Source: Glycine soja
Taxonomy: Eukaryota > Streptophyta > Magnoliopsida > Fabales > Fabaceae
Assembly: GCF_004193775.1 (NCBI RefSeq)
Contig: NC_041006.1
Coordinates: forward strand, 19,461,398 to 19,525,397
Direction: 5' to 3'
DNA length: 64,000 bases
Numbering within the stretch: the first letter of the stretch is position 1; the number at the start of each line of letters is the position of its first letter. The notes beneath the pieces are model-generated. The model did not search any database. It was not told the DNA's origin and was given only the letters and a program-made list of their open reading frames with translations. The position numbers and the translations under genes are program-made. Below are positions 10,881 to 22,508 of the stretch, in pieces.

Positions 10881-12610
10881 GTTTTTGACTTAGGTACCCA
10901 AATTTTATTGGGTCCTTGCATGTTAGTATAAACTGAGGATCCTTTTGGGACCCATATCATTTTAATGTTACTGTAATTTTTCTTGAAGTAGCAAGTTGAT
11001 ATGCCATGTCCTCTTCTTCCACAGTAAAAACAAGTGATAGAATTAGAATTACATTTTTGTGTGGAAGTGGAAAAGTTTTTATGAAACTTTTGTTGTTTTT
11101 CAGATTTATACCCTATTCCATTTTTATTGGACACATATCTTTGATTACTTAAAATAACATCTAAATTATTTTTACTATAAGAAAACTTTGCAAGTGAATT
11201 TTTCAACTCTTTAATTTCTTTTACATATTTATCACAGCAACTACAAGAATTTGATATTTTCTTATCAGAAATAGTGGAGGTATTAATTTTTTCATTTGTT
11301 TTAGAAATTGAGACTTCACTTCTAAGAAGATCTAATTCTTTGTTTAACTTTGAAATTTCATTTTCTAAATTTGAAATTGTTTTCTTTGAAGATGAAACTA
11401 ATTTTGCAAGTTTAATTGACTCTTTATGCAGATCAGCAAATGCTTCTTGCAATTGATCAAAAGAAATAGACAAGTTATTTGAAGACGTTACCTCTTCATC
11501 GCTTTCATAACTTTTAGCCATAAGGCAGAGATTTATCTCTTCATTTTCTGAATCTTCAGAAGATTCCATATCATTTTCATCCCATGTGATGTATGCTTTC
11601 TTCAGTTTCTTTTCACTATGATTTTTCTTTTCAGATTTCTCCATCTTTTTCTTGAATATGGGACAATCAACCCTCAGATGTCCAGGTTGATTACATTCAA
11701 AGCATTTTAAAGTAGAGGATGAAGTTTATGTCCTTCTTTTTGATTTAAAACTGGGTCGCCTCTGATTTCCTCTTACTTTAAGAAATTTGTTGAACCTTTT
11801 AACAAAAAGACTTAGATCATCATCATCATCTGGATCATTATCCTGATCACTTTCTTCTTGAATTGAGGATGATGCTTTAAGAGCAAATCCTTTCTTTTTC
11901 TTGTCATTTTCTTCATGTTGGTGTAATCTCAATAGTTCCATCTCGTGTTCCTGCAACTTTCCAAATAAAGTGGCAAGGGACATGTTAGACAAATCTCTTG
12001 ATTCAGTAATGGCCGTTACTTTGGGTTGCCATTCTCTACTTAAACATCTTAACACCTTGTTTATGAGATCCTCATTTTGAAATTCTTTACCTAAGGCTGC
12101 TAGATGATTTACTATATGTGTAAATCTCTTTTGCAAGCTTTGAATATTTTCATTTGCATTCATTCTAAATAATTCATACTCATGAGTTAGTGCATTTATC
12201 CTATATCTTTTAACATCTGTAGTTCCTTCATGTGTTAATCGAAGAGTGTCCCACATTTCCTTAGCACTCTTACAATTTGAAACCCTGAAATATTCATCCA
12301 TTCCCCGGGCAGATGTTATTATGTTTTTGGCTTTTAAGTTGTATTGTACTCGTTTTCTATCCTCTTCAGACCATCTATCTCTAGGTTTTTCTATAGTTAT
12401 GCTTTCACTTGATGAACTACCATCTATTGAAACTCTTTCTACTGTGGTGGGTATATAAGGCCCTATTTCTATGGCTTTCCAGATATTTAGATCTATTGCC
12501 TCAATAAAAATTTGCATTCGGGTTTTCCAGTAGTGGTAACCCTCTCCATTAAAGATTGGAGGTCTATTGATAGAATTCCCTTCTGGAAATAAGGAATTTG
12601 CTGAGGCCAT
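10877..12610 (-). pseudogene. Copia gag with one in-frame stop
   Basis: Start taken at the ATG at 12610 (MASANSLFPEG); the frame is open upstream through the primer site, but that is untranslated leader. The first part (to 11726) is a UBN2-type capsid domain with YHYWKTRMQIFIEA and a coiled-coil-rich C-terminal region. A TAA at 11726-11728 interrupts it. The same frame continues at once with a CCHC zinc knuckle (CFECNQPGHLRVDC), a long coiled coil, a second knuckle (CFYCGRRGHGISTC) and ends at 10877. The stop looks like a single substitution, removing both RNA-binding knuckles from the main product. Length (about 577 codons) and two knuckles fit Sirevirus gag. Confidence 0.88.
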
Positions 12611-12648
12611 CTTTTTCTTGAAGCTTCTAAACTTTATACAAGAATGAA

Positions 12649-12660
12649 GCTCTGATACCA
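12649..12660 (-). other. Primer binding site, tRNA-iMet
   Basis: The minus strand reads TGGTATCAGAGC, the classic copia site complementary to initiator tRNA-Met, two bases from the LTR edge (12663). Confidence 0.95.
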
Positions 12661-12662
12661 CT

Positions 12663-13750
12663 TGTTAGACGAGTGGCCTCAGATATCTTATGAAGGGGGG
12701 GTTGAATTAAGATATTCCAAACTACTTCCCCAATTAAAATCTATTTCACTTTTTATTCGAGTTATAAATTCCCTTAATAATGAACTTCTTAAATATTGAT
12801 TCAAATAAAACAATTTGAATATGAATATAAAGCAATAATAAACAAAGGAGATTAAGGGAAGAGAAAATGCAAACTCAGATTTATACTGGTTCGGCCACAC
12901 CCTTGTGCCTACGTCCAGTCCCCAAGCAACCCGCTTGAGAGTTCCACTATCTTGTAAATTCCTTTTACAAGTTCTAAACACACAAGGACAATCCTTCCTT
13001 TGTGTTTAGAATTCCATTACAACAAGAGACTCACGGTCTCTTAATCCCTTAGAGAATGAGGAGAAGAAGAAGAATAAATCTCTCTAGAAAGAGATGGATT
13101 TTACAGATTGAGCACTCAAATAATTCCTTAATGAATTGCAATTGAATTGGCCAAGGAATTCTTAAGAGGATAAAATGATTTTGCTCTTTGAGAGGATAAA
13201 CACTTGTTGTTCTGAAAAACTCTGAGCAAATTCGTGTTTAAGTCACATATATATAGACCATTGGTGGTCATGAATAAAGCCTTTGAAAAGTTTTGACTAT
13301 TAGAATTATTTTTCTGAAAATCCTGTCTGGTAATCGATTACAGTAATTGTGTAATCGATTACATCTTTTAAAATTTGAATTAAAACGTTTATTAACTGCT
13401 GGTAATCGATTACCAAAATTGTGTAATCGATTACACAGTCTAAAATTTCGAATTCAAATTTTAGTAGCTGTTATAAAATATATTTGGCCACTGGTAATCG
13501 ATTACATCCTCTGGTAATCGATTACTAGAGAGTAAAACCTTTGAAAAACACTTTTTAATTTAAATTACTTGGCCAAACCTTTTGCTAATTCAATTAGGAA
13601 TTCCCTTCCTAATTTACTAGTGATCATCTTGATGTTGTGACTTGTAATCTTGAAATATTGTCTTGAATTTAATCTTGAAATGCCCATTTGCATCAATTTC
13701 ATCATATCATCATGATCATCATCAAAACACCAAAGGCAATTGCATCTACA
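12663..13750 (-). repeat. 5' LTR of the copia element
   Basis: 1,088 bp, TG...CA, flanked by GCAAT (13751-13755). It carries palindrome pairs starting at 13330/13351, 13402/13423 and 13494/13514. U3 lies at the right end because the element is on the minus strand. Confidence 0.95.
13246..13258 (-). promoter_or_regulatory. Probable TATA box of the copia LTR
   Basis: The minus strand has CTATATATATG here with a CCAAT-containing segment a few bases upstream. The same arrangement is in the other LTR near 5097-5110. Position within the LTR suits a U3 promoter. Confidence 0.55.
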
Positions 13751-13755
13751 GCAAT

Positions 13756-14893
13756 GGTCTTCTTGAATGACAAGAAGGCTTATTTGTAGGTCTCGTCCCA
13801 CAGGAATGGCTTAGTTTTTTTGAGCAATTTGTAGAACAACTTCACTTTCTCAGCGAGCTAGGGGAGAAACCTAGTCAGGGATGCTAGTTTTCCATTCATC
13901 TTTTGGACTTCCTGGATGTTAGTAGGACTGTGCATCTCCAAAATAGCAGTGCATTTTTCTGAGTTGAGGCGCATGTCATATTTGTGGAGCTCTCCAAAGA
14001 CTTCCTCCAGGTATGCCACATGTTGGGCTATGCTCTAAGACTTAATAAGCATGTCATTGACATAGACCTCGATGTTTCATCAGATTTGCTACTTGAAAAT
14101 TCGGTCCATCAATCTTTGGTATATGGTGCCTGCATTTTTTAGGCCAAAGAGCATGACCTTGTAGTAGAAGTTGAAATCTTCAGTGATGAATGTCGTCTTC
14201 CCCTCGTCTGGAGCGTGTATCTGGATCTGGTTCTATCCAGAGTAAGCATCTAGGAAGCTTAGCACCTAGAACCCAAACGCTCCATCGACTAGCCTGTCAA
14301 TGCTGGGCAAAGGGCATTTGGGGCACGCCCTGTTCAAATCAGTATAGTTGGTGCACATTCACCATTTGTCGTTGGCCTTTTTTACTGTGATGATGCTGGC
14401 AAGCCAGGTGGAGTATCTGACTTCTCTGATGATGTTGGCATGGAGAAGTTTGTCCACTTCTTCTTTGACAACTTTGTGTCGTTCTTCTCCCATCTTCCTT
14501 TTCTTTTGTGATATTGATTTAGCCTGGGGACAAATGGCAAGCTTGTGGCATATAATGTTGGGGTGGATTCCCGACATGTCAGCTGGTTGTGGCAGATAAT
14601 GCGTATGTGCTCATGGTTGGTGAGGTCCTTGCTAAGTTGTATGCACTGCTCAAGTTTGGATTTGTGTTGCAACTTGACGAGCTCTTCAATAGGCTTTGGG
14701 CCTTTTTCAGAAGTTTCGTCGTGCAGATCTACATCAAATTGGTCATCTAGGCTTGCTTGCTAGACAGTCAAAAGTAGAACAAGAGACCCCTCGTCCATGC
14801 TTATGACTTGAGTACCTTCGGCTGTTGTGGGGTGAGGCTTGGCAGGCTCCCTCATGGGAGGATAAGGTGCCACTTTCTGGCTTTCTGCATAAC
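13756..14893 (-). pseudogene. Element E: end of protease region and reverse transcriptase
   Basis: Minus-strand translation gives, from 14893 leftward, the linker CYAESQKVAPYPP, a spacer, then RT (IREVRYSTWLASIITVKKANDKW at 14359-14430, and later the TNIQEVQ-type tether region). The catalytic box at 14053-14064 reads Tyr-Val-Asn-Asp instead of YVDD, so the first catalytic aspartate is lost. Several stops also break the frame. The copia element interrupts RT/RNase H at 13755, and the rest resumes at 4510. Confidence 0.8.
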
Positions 14894-15500
14894 ACTGTTG
14901 TCGCAACCTGCCCTTCAGTGGGAGGGCGACGCGGGGCTCACGGGAGCGTCTTCCAAGGGAGGAAAATGCGCGGAGTCGCCACCAACGTTTATTCGAGGAA
15001 AACGTCGGAAAAAACCAGAAAAGACGTGGTCTACAAACTTTAAGTGTGAAAGGTTTGGTAGTTGTATTTACGCACGGGGAAGGTATTAGCACCCCACGCG
15101 TTCGTCACAAGGGACGACATCCTTTAATCAAGTGTGCAAATACGACTTCAATTTGTTTTATTTTCCCTTTTTTACGTTTTTATGTCTTTTTATGCTTTTT
15201 GTATTTTTATCTTTTTGTGGTCGACAAGGGTGTTTCCCTTGCTCCTACGTATTCCTCAATTTGTGATAAGGAAATCAGACCTACGTAGTTCTTTGAGAAC
15301 TAAACGTTGGTTAAATTGTTTTTATCCTTTTTTTGCAAGATATATTTTGATTGAATGAAAGGTCATTTAAGGCGTTGGACCATTAAACGATCTTTCGATT
15401 CTTTTGAAAGGAGAGAAAACATTAAGGCATTGGACCTTTAATGATCTCTTGGTTTTTTGAAAGAGGTGACAAAGCTATGTGTTGATTTTAGGCTTTTAAA

Positions 15501-16150
15501 AATCCACGTTTAACCAATAAAAGCAAAAAGGACCATTTCAAGGCGTTGGACCTTTAAAAATGGTTTTTGGGTGATGACAAAAGCTTGGTTTATGAATTGA
15601 TTTTAGCCTTAGTTTTACTTTGGTTATTTAGTCAATTCGATTAAGAAAGAAAATCCCAAAGAAAGAAAAAAAACGTCCGATTGATTTTTTTGATTATTTT
15701 TATTTAAAGATATTTTTTTGTTATTATATTATTATTTTTCCTCTTTTTGGTTTTAAACGTGGTTACGACATGACAGATTGGTCGGATTTTATTCTAATAG
15801 AAATTAAAAGATGTTACAACTTAAAAATCCACGTTTAACCAATAAAAGCAAAAAGGACCATTTCAAGGCGTTGGACCTTTAAAAATGGTTTTTGGGTGAT
15901 GACAAAAGCATGGTTTATGAATTGATTTTAGCCTTAGTTTCACTTTGGTTATTTAGTCAATTCGATTAAGAAAGAAAATTCCAAAGAAAGAAAAAAAAAA
16001 CGTCCGATTGATTTTTTTGATTATTTTTATTTAAAGATATTTTTTATTATTATATTATTATTTTGCCTCTTTTTGGTTTTAAACGTGGTTACGACATGAC
16101 AGATTGGTCAGATTTTATTCTAATAGAAATTAAAAGATGTTACAACTCAA
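15501..16150. repeat. 325-bp tandem duplication inside the solo LTR
   Basis: The segment starting AATCCACGTT at 15501 recurs at 15826, a period of 325 bp. Both copies run through the pyrimidine-rich and AT-rich block to AGATGTTACAAC. The copies differ by only a few bases and small indels, so the duplication is recent. The LTRs at 22509 and 38805 have this block once. Confidence 0.9.
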
Positions 16151-16523
16151 ATGATCGGTGGAAATTTATTTTATTTTTTATTAGGCGAGAAAATGACTTA
16201 AATAAATGACTAAAGCACGTCAAAAGGGGGTACGGAAAGCAAATGAAATAAAAATAAAAGCACGCGAAACAAGTGGGGACCACTAAGGGCACATAGAATA
16301 AATTGAAAGGTTCGATCTCGGGAACTTACCGGTTGAAGATCGAAGAACGACGAAGAACGAACGAAGAACGATGAAGAATGGTGGAAAATCTTCACGAAAT
16401 CGCCCACGGAAATGTCTCGGAAGCGCCTCGGCTTGGATTTTCTTCACCGAAACAATTTTTCTCACTAATTGTAAGTGAATCTCAGATACCAGGAGGGTTC
16501 AATGAATTTGTTCTGCCCTCCTT

Positions 16524-16539
16524 CCCCTATTTATAGGGG
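16524..16539 (-). promoter_or_regulatory. TATA box in a perfect palindrome, solo LTR
   Basis: CCCCTATTTATAGGGG is a 16-bp inverted repeat whose centre supplies the TATA-like core on either strand. The equivalent site exists in the related LTRs at 23795-23810, about 37415-37429, about 39889-39913 and 53087-53116. Confidence 0.6.
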
Positions 16540-16988
16540 AAAAGAGGGAAGTGGTTGCCGCCCAGCTCGCCCAGGTGAGCTGGGTTGCTTCCACCAGAAG
16601 GCACCGCCTTCTGCTGGAACATCCAAGAAGGCCCAAGTGGGCTTGATTGCTATTTGCACACCCCTATTTACTAAAATACACCCCCTCTGCTTTTTTTTGC
16701 TGATTCTTTTTTTGTAACGTTACGGAACTTTACGAATTACGTAACGATACTTGTTTTCTTTTCGTAATGTCACAAAACCTTACGGATTATGCAACTGTTC
16801 CCTCTTTGGCTTCTGAAATGATACGAAACTTTATGGATTGCGCATTAACCCTTCCTTTCGACTCCCGACATGTCGCAGAATTTCACGGATTGCTTGACAA
16901 TGGGTATCAAGTACCTCGAAGTGGTCAAGTGAAGGTCGCATCCCACCAAATAGATGGTCCCCGGACGAAATTAGGGTATGACAACTGT

Positions 16989-17170
16989 CGTGCCTGCTTT
17001 TGATCTGCCTTGATAGTCACAATCTCTCCCGTCAAGGTAGGGAACTTCATCTTCAGATGCGGTGTGAAGACAATGGCTTTGAGCTCGTGGAGTGTTTTAC
17101 TACCAATCAAAGCGAAGTAAGAGGTATTTGCATTGATGATTAAATAACTAATTGTAAGGCTCCTAGAGGT
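16989..17170 (-). pseudogene. Element E protease fragment
   Basis: Minus-strand text includes SKTLHELKAIVFTPHLKMKFPT and GEIVTIKADQKQARQ, the region after the aspartic protease in Tat-type polyproteins. It breaks at 16988 where the solo LTR inserted; the continuation (CYAESQKVAPYPP) is at 14893 on the far side. The catalytic Asp region near 17200-17350 is not recognisable, and 17171-17600 is a frame-broken gag-protease linker. Confidence 0.65.
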
Positions 17171-17599
17171 CTCTATCAGTGAAATTAGCGATTATGATGG
17201 AGATAACCATGGATTGTCTTGGTTGATGGGGTTGATACCCTTGAAGTCTCTATCCGTGAAATTGATAGGAGGGAGACTTTGTGGTGATGGTGTACTGACA
17301 TAGTTGATGTCGATGTCCTGCATGGCATGGAGGTGGCACTTGTAGGACTAGCTGGACTGTCCTTGGTAGGAAAATCCACTTATAATGGTGTTGATTAGCC
17401 ATCTTATTTGTTGGGTGGCTTCTTGTTCTTGTGGAGGTTATCGATTGCATCTTTGTGATTGTGTTTCTATCTTCCTCGATGTTCTGCTTTGTCTCTTCTT
17501 CTATCTGCGTCGTGATTCCTATCCTGCTCCTCATGGTGTCCTTCGAGTCTCGCTCCTACTTGGTAGTTGTCTGACCTATTAACAAACAGGGCTAGGCAC

Positions 17600-18830
17600 C
17601 TAGCCTATATGAGCTATTTTATTTTGCCCTTCAGGGCCCAACACTCTTCTTTGTTGTGATCGATACCGTGGTGGTATCTACAGTATTTGGTCGCATCTAA
17701 CCCCGGCCTGGGAGGTTTTATCGGAGGTAGCTTGATGGGTACCTCCAAGTTGAAAGCCTCTTCAAGGATTATAGTGCAATTGGTTATTAAGGATGTGTAA
17801 TGCTCATACCTAGGCCCTTTTAGGAGAGGCTGGGGCTTGTCTGGCTTGTGCCTCTTGTCTGACTTGCGTGAGTCGGTCTTGGTGCTTCCTTTTTTCTTGT
17901 TGCACTTTTGTACAGCTTATCTGACTTCATTCTTGAATATGGGCATTTCTTCCGTCTTGATGTAGCCTTTGGCTCGTTCGCGCAACTCGTCGATGCTACT
18001 AGGGGTTTTTTGCACAAGCTATCCACAAACTTACCAGGCCGTACAACGAGGAGCATAGAGTGTAATGCAACCTCTGGGTTGAGATTGCAGATCTGGACAA
18101 CAATGCGTCCAAACCTATCTATGAATTTATGGAGAGATTCATCATCTCTTTGTTGCAGACTGACCAGTGAGGCAAATGTCATTCGATGAGATCGACTGGT
18201 TGCATATTGCGCACTAAAGAGCTCTACAAGATTGTTGAAGCTATCGATTGACATTGGAGGGAGTCCACCATACCAGGTCAGTGTCGCCCCTTTAAGGGAC
18301 GTATGGAAGACATGACACACGATTGCATCGTCATTGCTGTACAGATTTCCCTAGGTCAAGAAAGCATCTAGATGTTCATCTGGATCGGTGGTCCCATCAT
18401 ATTGCTCTAGGTTAAGTGATTTCCAACCCAGTGGTATTTTAGCTTCCATGATGAGGTCGACAAATGGGTGTCGATGAGTAGTCCGCCTTATAGGACGGTG
18501 GATGTGGGAGAGACTTGAATCATCTTGGCTATTGACCGTGCATCAAGGGTATGATTCCTTTTAGGTGCACTCAGGCAATGTGTGAGCGGAATGCTCGTCG
18601 CCTTGGGGGCATCTGGCACGAGCCTCCAGCTGATCATGGTCAATCTTCTGCTTTCTAAGCTCCTCTTCATGGTGTCGCTCCATCTCCATAATGTGGTTTT
18701 GGAGTTACTGGAGAGTATTAGTATTTTTCATGGTTGCTGGAGGAGGATTAGAGCCATCATAGGGGGTCTCCCATCTGAGGTCAGACTGAGTGCTAACCAT
18801 GGGTGCGAAAGAGAGAGATAACGAGAGATT
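17600..18830 (-). pseudogene. Element E gag
   Basis: The longest open piece (17820-18320) contains a Retrotrans_gag capsid domain: FHTSLKGATLTWYGGLPP, FSAQYATSRSHRMTF, ESLHKFIDRFGRIV and the LRPGKFVDSL-like end. Both the N-terminal part (18321-18830) and the C-terminal part (17600-17819) are broken by stops. It sits directly behind the primer site, as gag should. Confidence 0.75.
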
Positions 18831-18850
18831 GTGAGGCATGTTTTACTGCG

Positions 18851-18868
18851 ACCCCACAATGGGCGCCA
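18851..18868 (-). other. Primer binding site of element E
   Basis: The minus strand reads TGGCGCCCATTGTGGGGT, two bases inside the LTR edge at 18871. TGGCGCC starts are usual for gypsy primer sites. I cannot name the tRNA with certainty. Confidence 0.6.
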
Positions 18869-18870
18869 AA

Positions 18871-19560
18871 TGTACTTACCAAAATCAGGAGCTGATATAT
18901 GTCTAGGTGGACGTGGCTAAGGTGGGCTCTTGACTTCACATGTCGGACTAAGAGTGACCTTTGTTAGGAGGGCAAGAGGGGGGACCTGCAAAACAAAGGA
19001 CTCTGACGCTCAAGTAAGTATATGAGTTAAGAGAGTGAGAGAGAATACATGAGTTTGTGAGCAGGTGTGTATTCGTAAGCCTAAAAGCATGAGGGTGTGA
19101 ATTTTTCGAGAGAGTACGAGGGAACCTATTACTTATAGTATGTAGAGGAAGCTATGGGTCCTTGCTTGTAGGAGCTATTATAGCCATTGTAGATAATTAC
19201 TAGCTTATAGATCATAGCCGATAGTTTATAGATAATGTTATAGATATCATGTAGCTTAAAGATAATTGCTATTAGATAATTGAATACCTGCCAAGAGATA
19301 AAGGAATGCCATTATATTCAAATAATAAGAGGTTAGAGATAACCTGTTGGTTGGGGAGCCCGACTGCTATGGGCTGGGCGTCTGTGATTCTGCGTCAGGG
19401 CTAACAAGGAGGGTTGATGTGTGTCTCGTAGTGCCATGTAGCATGACACGTGTATTTTGTGCACCCTAGACAGTGTAGGCCCTGAAAATGGACATAGGTG
19501 GTTCATGTATTGACCTTTTGAAATGTTCTTTCCTTGTCCCTCACTTCGTTGTTACTACAT
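18871..19560 (-). repeat. 5' LTR of element E, far end approximate
   Basis: The inner end (TGTACTTACC on the plus strand) is fixed by the adjoining primer site. The outer end is uncertain: TACTACA near 19558 would give a TGTA...TACA terminus, but the partner LTR is not in the window for comparison. Confidence 0.45.
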
Positions 19561-20136
19561 TGCTTTGACCTTTTCTCTTTGTCCTTTCTTTTTTAGTTTC
19601 CAGAGTTTTTTCTTAGATTTTGGATGACTCCATGAAAAGCTCGTCATGGTTATTATACCTTTGTTGTAGAGGCACTTGCTTAACTTACGTTGGAGGAGAT
19701 GGAAAAAGCCTTCTAATGATCATTACTATTGTTTTGGTGCAAACAAGCAATGTATTGTCACTTTTTCCGCTTTTGCAAATGCAAATCCAAAATACTTTGA
19801 AAAGCCTATCACCAAGTTCAACTGTTGGGTTCTCTGAAGAGAGAATAGAAGATACAACATAATATTAGTACAAAGGAGTACTAACTGATGGAAAATATAA
19901 TAGAAAATACACATAGATATAAGATTATAGCTTGTGGTTGTAGCATAGCAATAATATTTAAGGCAATTAAATAATAACCTGAATTCACTTTCAATTCCAC
20001 TTGATGGAGAGAAACCCTCAAATTCCACTTGAGAGCTTTTTGCCCACTTTCTAGGAAAATTGTTTAACTGAGTAAATTTGTTTAGTGGGATAATAAATTT
20101 ATAATTTCCTAGTAATAGGTACTAATAATTAAACCA
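19561..20136. other. Unassigned sequence between elements E and G
   Basis: AT-rich DNA with no motif I recognise. Short ORFs (for example 19620-19862 plus) show no domain. It may be the genomic site receiving both E and G, or the outer part of E's LTR. Confidence 0.4.
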
Positions 20137-21252
20137 TGACATGTCATTATTTTCTCCTATTTCTTAACCCTTTTTGTCACCATTTAAATTACTGATTAGC
20201 CTTAATTGTCAAATTAATTATGCAGTTTTATCATTTGGGCCTACTGGACTAATTTTGTGTTTTTAATTTAATTTCAGGAGAATTATAAGCAATTGGGCTT
20301 AAATCCGGAATTGGGCTTGGACTTGAAGAGAGCAGACAATTTTATTTTATCAAATCTTATCTTATCCAGATTTTATCTCATCTCGATATTATTTCATTCA
20401 ATTTTATCTAGATTTTATTTTATCAAATCTTATCTTATCTTGTCCAGATTTTATTTTATTTATGGGCTTGGACTTAAAATAGATTTGTAAGCTTTGGGGC
20501 TGAGAACCTATATAACAGCACCAAGGTTTTAGTTTTAGGAGTTTTTTGTTTGGGGGAGAGAAGAATAATCTTAGGATTTTAGAATTCCAGTTTTTACTGT
20601 TCATGCACACTATTCACGTAGAATAAAATTCGTTTTTTGCAATTTTGTTTCTGTTTCAATCTACAATTTTGTTTTTTGCTGATTAATGGAAGGCTAAGTC
20701 TCCAGCGTTGTTTTCTCTTGAGGATCAAGCACAACTCTCTTTGAGGTTTTGTTATTACTATTGAATTCTAATTAGTTTTTCCTCTTCACCAATTACTCTG
20801 TATTTGTTGCTATTAATCCATGCAGGCTTAGTGCTTGATTAATTGTCTTTGCGCTTAATTTACGTTCATGCTTAATGATCAGTTTCGTTCATGATTAATT
20901 GGTGTATGTGTTGCTTAATCACATAATGATAGCCTTATGTTAATTTTCGCTTAGTAATTTAATTTAGGGTTGGATTTAGTGGTTGAACTGGTTAGGGATA
21001 AATCCTCGTAACCTAGGATAAGAGACTTGCTTGTGAATTAAGGGAAAACAACATGTTTTAATTCTGTTATTTTCTAATTAAAAATTGCTTGCTCTTTAAA
21101 TTACAAAAACAAACAACCCCCCAATTCATTACTGTTTTATTACAATCTGTTATGAATGTTTGTTTGACCAATGCTCGTTGGGAGATGACCTAGGATCACT
21201 TTCTAGATACTGCACTTTTTATGTTTATTTGATTCAGGTACGACCTCGATCA
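20137..21252 (+). repeat. 5' LTR of element G
   Basis: 1,116 bp from TGACATGTCATT to CCTCGATCA. It aligns in reverse orientation with the solo LTR 45635-46804 and the truncated copy 2830-3594. Confidence 0.9.
20508..20517 (+). promoter_or_regulatory. Probable TATA box in G LTR
   Basis: CTATATAACA about 370 bp into the LTR, in a suitable U3 position and followed by a GC-richer leader. Confidence 0.5.
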
Positions 21253-21256
21253 AATT

Positions 21257-21274
21257 TGGCGCCGTTGCCGGGGA
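21257..21274 (+). other. Primer binding site, tRNA-Asp (Athila type)
   Basis: TGGCGCCGTTGCCGGGGA is the complement of the 3' end of plant tRNA-Asp including CCA, the usual Athila/Calypso primer. It lies four bases after the LTR. Confidence 0.93.
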
Positions 21275-22004
21275 GCAGTGGGCCAAAGGTTCACAATAGT
21301 GTTTAGTTATCTTATTTTGTGTAGCGTTCTGTTTTGCATTTCAGTTGCATCCCCTGTTTAGCGACTGTTTTTAGCAACTATTTTTAGCGATTGATTCAAC
21401 GACTGTTACAACTTTGTGTTTTGCTGTGAACAGTGATTAGTGACTGGGAATTAGCGACTGATTTTGCAATTTAATTAGCGATTTTTGTTTTGATAGTTAG
21501 AGTAGTTATTTTTGGCTGATTTTTTGTGGTAGCTTCTTTTGATCCATATTTTGTGTGAAAAATACCAGGAGCACTTGGTGTGGCAGTATTTGAGAGAGAC
21601 AAAAATTTTGGGAACTTGTTTTTAGCAAAACTTAAAACGGCCATAACTTTTGCTCCGATTATTAGAATGACTATTATTATATATGCATTTGGGGTAGAAA
21701 AAAATTTCCCTTATTGTGTTATCTTGCTGAAGCCTATTGGGGCCTCCCAAACTCTAAAAATCAGCTGTTTACTAAGTTTTTTTTTATTTTTCAAGTATTA
21801 TTGTCCTATTTTTCTAAACTTTCCTTAGGTAGTTTTCATAGTTAGACTTTGAATTTTTGTTTGAAATTTTTTGTGCTATCTTTTCATGATTTTAGGGTGT
21901 TCCTCACAAAATTTCAGCTCATTTTGATATTTTTTGAGTATAGTTGTAGTTTTACCCCTTGTTAGGTACTTGTTGAGAAACACATTATTTGCCACATATA
22001 GTGC
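21275..22004 (+). other. Leader between primer site and gag of element G
   Basis: About 730 bp of T-rich non-coding sequence, including a run of short GCGACTG/TTAGCGA motifs (21360-21500). No conserved ORF is seen. Confidence 0.6.
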
Positions 22005-22508
22005 ATGACTAGGGGCAATCCAGGAGATTTACAACCCTTTGATCCATAAATAGATAGAACCTTTCATAGATTAGTTAGGCATAGTGTGCATCCTGGTCAT
22101 TCTGTGCATTTTGAGCATTCTGTTGAGGGTGATTCTGAATATTCTGATTTTGAGCATTCCACTACTAATTTTCATACAGAGAACATGACTCAACCTCCAC
22201 CTCGTGAGAGGACACTTAGGGAGATGGCTGCACCTGATTTCACTTATGAAAGCTTGTGCATTCAATATCCTGATGAGGGTGTTCCATATGTTCTCAAAAC
22301 TGGACTAATACATTTGCTGCCCAAGTTTCATGGTCTTGTAGGTGAAGATCCTCATAAGCATCTTAAGGAGTTCCATATTGTTTGTTCCACCATAAAACTC
22401 CCTGATGTCCAACAAGATCATATCTTTCTAAAGGCTTTTCCTCATTCTCTAGAGGGAGTGGCAAAAGATTAGTTATACTACCTTGCTCCCAGGTCCATTT
22501 TCAGCTGG
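22005..22508 (+). pseudogene. Athila-type gag, 5' part
   Basis: The ATG at 22005 begins MTRGNPGDLQPFDP; a TAA follows at 22047-22049 in the same frame. After it the frame reads through RTLREMAAPDFTYESLCI, LIHLLPKFHGLVGEDPHKH and AFPHSLEGVAKD, typical of the Athila gag capsid. A TAG at 22470-22472 replaces the expected Trp. The frame then runs into GCTGG (22504-22508), the target site of element B, and continues on the other side at 37854 in the same phase. Confidence 0.85.

Larger units (their letters stand above)
4516..13750 (-). mobile_element. Complete Sirevirus-like Ty1/copia retrotransposon
   Basis: The 9,235-bp element is bounded by two 1,088-bp LTRs (4516-5603 and 12663-13750) beginning TG and ending CA, flanked by GCAAT at 4511-4515 and 13751-13755. 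The order on the minus strand is 5' LTR, tRNA-iMet primer site, gag, protease, integrase, RT, RNase H, an extra ORF in the envelope position, polypurine tracts, 3' LTR. Long gag, the extra 3' ORF and several polypurine tracts are Sirevirus traits. By eye the LTRs differ at about 19 of 1,088 positions (about 1.7%). With the often-used rate of 1.3e-8 per site per year this gives roughly 0.7 million years. Gag, pol and the extra ORF are each broken, so it is not autonomous. Confidence 0.93.
14899..16983 (-). mobile_element. Solo Tat/Ogre-type LTR
   Basis: It begins TGTCGCAACCTGCCC and ends GGGTATGACA, with ACTGT on both sides (14894-14898, 16984-16988). No primer site, polypurine tract or coding sequence lies between, so it is a solo LTR left by LTR-LTR recombination. 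It is homologous to the LTRs of elements B, C and D but longer (2,085 bp versus about 1,530-1,745) because of an internal duplication. Confidence 0.92.
3595..19560 (-). mobile_element. Element E: decayed Tat-lineage Ty3/gypsy element, split by insertions
   Basis: Minus-strand pieces in the correct retrotransposon order are: LTR (18871 to about 19560), primer site (18851-18868), gag (about 18830-17600), protease (about 17170-16989), protease tail plus RT (14893-13756), and RNase H (4510-3600). The pieces join across two foreign insertions with matching target sites: the copia element (GCAAT at 4511-4515 and 13751-13755) and the solo LTR (ACTGT at 14894-14898 and 16984-16988). The 3' end is lost behind the Athila LTR at 2830-3594. 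Many stops and frameshifts make it inactive. Confidence 0.8.

Noticed and set aside
19620..19862. 80-codon ORF as a possible host gene
   Set aside because: No recognisable domain, no neighbouring exon signals, and the sequence is flanked by transposons.
21257..21274. tRNA-like sequence suggesting a tRNA-Asp gene
   Set aside because: Only the complement of the 3' end is present next to an LTR; it is a primer binding site.
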